Positions 63,093-64,000 of a stretch of 64,000 nt of DNA are shown here, one piece after another. Source of the stretch: Cribrihabitans_A pelagius (GTDB lineage Bacteria > Pseudomonadota > Alphaproteobacteria > Rhodobacterales > Rhodobacteraceae); the NCBI RefSeq assembly GCF_048820915.1, contig NZ_JBMERR010000002.1:248001-312000 (forward strand), given 5' to 3'. Position numbers and translations under genes: made by a program. Each line of letters begins with the position of its first letter. Position 1 is the first letter of the stretch. Below the pieces are notes generated by a model, which was given only the letters and a program-made list of their open reading frames with translations, made no database searches and was not told the origin of the DNA.

Positions 63093-63709
63093 CGGTAACT
63101 CCCTGGGATCTGGCGCTTTATGCGGGGGCGCTGTTCATCCTGTTTCTGACGCCCGGGCCGGTCTGGCTTGCGATGATGGCGCGCTCGGTCTCGGGCGGAT
63201 TTCCTGCCGCCTGGCCGCTCGCGGTGGGGGTGGCCTGCGGTGACATTCTGTGGCCGCTGGTCGCGGTAGCGGGCATGTCCTGGATCGTTTCGGAGGTGGA
63301 CGGGCTGATGGCGCTTCTGCGCTGGGTCGCCTGCCTGATGTTTCTTGGCATGGGCGGGCTGCTGATCCGTCACGCAGGCGACGGCGTGCAGGAGAACCGC
63401 GCCCTGACCCGGCCCGGCATCTGGGCGGGCTTCATCGCCGGTGTGGCAGCGATCCTGGGCAATCCCAAGGCGATCCTGTTCTACATGGGGGTTCTGCCGG
63501 GGTTCTTCGACCTGGGCGGCGTCAGCTGGCGCGACGTGGCAGCGATCGTGGTGCTGTCCTTCCTGGTGCCCTTGGCGGGCAATCTTGCGCTTGCGGGCAT
63601 GGTGCATCACGCCCGCCGCGCGATCACCTCGCCGCGCATCCTGCGGCGGATCAATCTGGTCTCCGGGGTGCTGCTGATCGCCGTCGGCCTGGCGATCCCC
63701 TTCTTTTAG
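63089..63709 (+). CDS. LysE family transporter (RhtB type)
   Basis: 206-residue inner-membrane exporter with about six hydrophobic segments. It has the LysE/RhtB N-terminal motif FILFLTPGPVWLAMMARSVSGG and the middle FIAGVAAILGNPKAILFYMGVLPGFF. It probably exports an amino acid or homoserine-lactone-like compound; the substrate is unknown. The start overlaps the recF stop (ATGA), so the gene is translationally coupled to recF. The stop overlaps that of the TetR fragment by four bases. Confidence 0.9.
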   Translation: MTVTPWDLALYAGALFILFLTPGPVWLAMMARSVSGGFPAAWPLAVGVACGDILWPLVAVAGMSWIVSEVDGLMALLRWVACLMFLGMGGLLIRHAGDGVQENRALTRPGIWAGFIAGVAAILGNPKAILFYMGVLPGFFDLGGVSWRDVAAIVVLSFLVPLAGNLALAGMVHHARRAITSPRILRRINLVSGVLLIAVGLAIPFF

Positions 63710-64000
63710 CGCGTCCCGGCAGCGGGCGGAGCCAGCCAGGCGGTGAGATAGGGCGCAAGTGCGGCGGCGGGCTCGGGCGTGTCTTCATGCGCGAGGCAGA
63801 AGCTCAGCGCCAGAACGTGGTTGAGGAACCCCTGCACCCCTTCGGCCAGCAGTCCGGCCGGCTGGTCCCTGCGTACCGTGCCCGCGGCTTGCATCGTCTC
63901 CAGCCAGGTGGTGAGCAGCGTGACCTGGCCCAGGAAGCTCTGCGCCACCACCGCGTCGGCTTCGGCCGCGGTGGTGCCGGAGTAACGCAGCAGCAGATCG
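63706..64000 (-). CDS. TetR/AcrR-type regulator, C-terminal fragment (5' end beyond window)
   Basis: 98 residues are visible, open to the window edge, so the helix-turn-helix lies outside. The sequence is an all-helical, hydrophobic-patterned region (VVAQSFLGQVTLLTTWLETMQAAGTVRRDQPAGLLAEGVQGFLNHVLAL, quoted in two parts: VVAQSFLGQVTLLTTW and LLAEGVQGFLNHVLAL), like the ligand/dimer domain of TetR proteins. The family call is an inference from this pattern. It is convergent with the LysE-type gene, sharing four bases. Confidence 0.55.
   Translation of the reverse strand, partial: DLLLRYSGTTAAEADAVVAQSFLGQVTLLTTWLETMQAAGTVRRDQPAGLLAEGVQGFLNHVLALSFCLAHEDTPEPAAALAPYLTAWLAPPAAGTR

Overview
The window is GC-rich chromosomal DNA from an alphaproteobacterium, almost certainly a member of the Rhodobacteraceae (Roseobacter group, of the Leisingera/Phaeobacter/Ruegeria type). 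Grounds: the rpsT-dnaA-dnaN-recF block, serB/serC divergence with an alphaproteobacterial serC-type leader, a proteobacterial hut cluster with hutF, polyamine transporters with roseobacter-type architecture, an Hint-domain secreted protein and a serralysin-like M10 protease. No phage, insertion sequence, CRISPR array, tRNA or rRNA gene was found. The window is ordinary core chromosome with a few accessory genes. Its most unusual features are regulatory sites, small repeats and odd domain architectures.

Layout. 1-1.8 kb: end of a flagellar operon (fliK fragment, flgD). 1.9-15.9 kb: polyamine uptake and catabolism. This holds a phosphotransferase, a minus-strand potFGHI transporter with a DAO-family oxidase, a divergent GntR regulator, a putrescine-type aminotransferase, and a second plus-strand ABC operon of the PotABCD type. 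16-21.7 kb: minus-strand housekeeping genes (lytic transglycosylase, rnr, a DUF2064 glycosyltransferase carrying an inserted palindromic element, dapE). 21.9-25.1 kb: a glutamate-receptor-like channel protein, a small unknown and a Hint protein. 25.1-32.6 kb: histidine utilisation (hutC, hutF divergent from hutI-hutH-hutG-hutU). 32.7-44 kb: dapD, a GntR/dehydratase pair, a LOG-family protein, an M10 protease, rlmN, an IalB-like protein, an asparaginase, an ArsR/SRPBCC/YCII cluster and a TauE/SafE permease. 43.3-47.4 kb: serB divergent from serC-serA. 47.4-53.8 kb: a small membrane protein, a phosphatase, tdh-kbl, a VOC protein, an XRE-cupin regulator and a thiolase. 54-58 kb: ubiE-ubiB, mutM, an enoyl-CoA hydratase. 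58.3-64 kb: rpsT, dnaA, dnaN, recF, a LysE exporter and a TetR fragment.

How the parts work together. A shared motif (GATTTRATCA-like) lies at the potF promoter, over the aminotransferase promoter and twice upstream of the second transporter operon. The GntR protein in between may therefore control one polyamine regulon. A TGTATA-type palindrome in the hutF/hutI divergent gap is a good candidate HutC operator. Seven copies of one dispersed two-hairpin repeat lie only in gaps between convergent genes. Both substrate-binding-protein genes are followed at once by a perfect 10-bp hairpin. The serC leader folds so that the serC ribosome binding site is in a stem.
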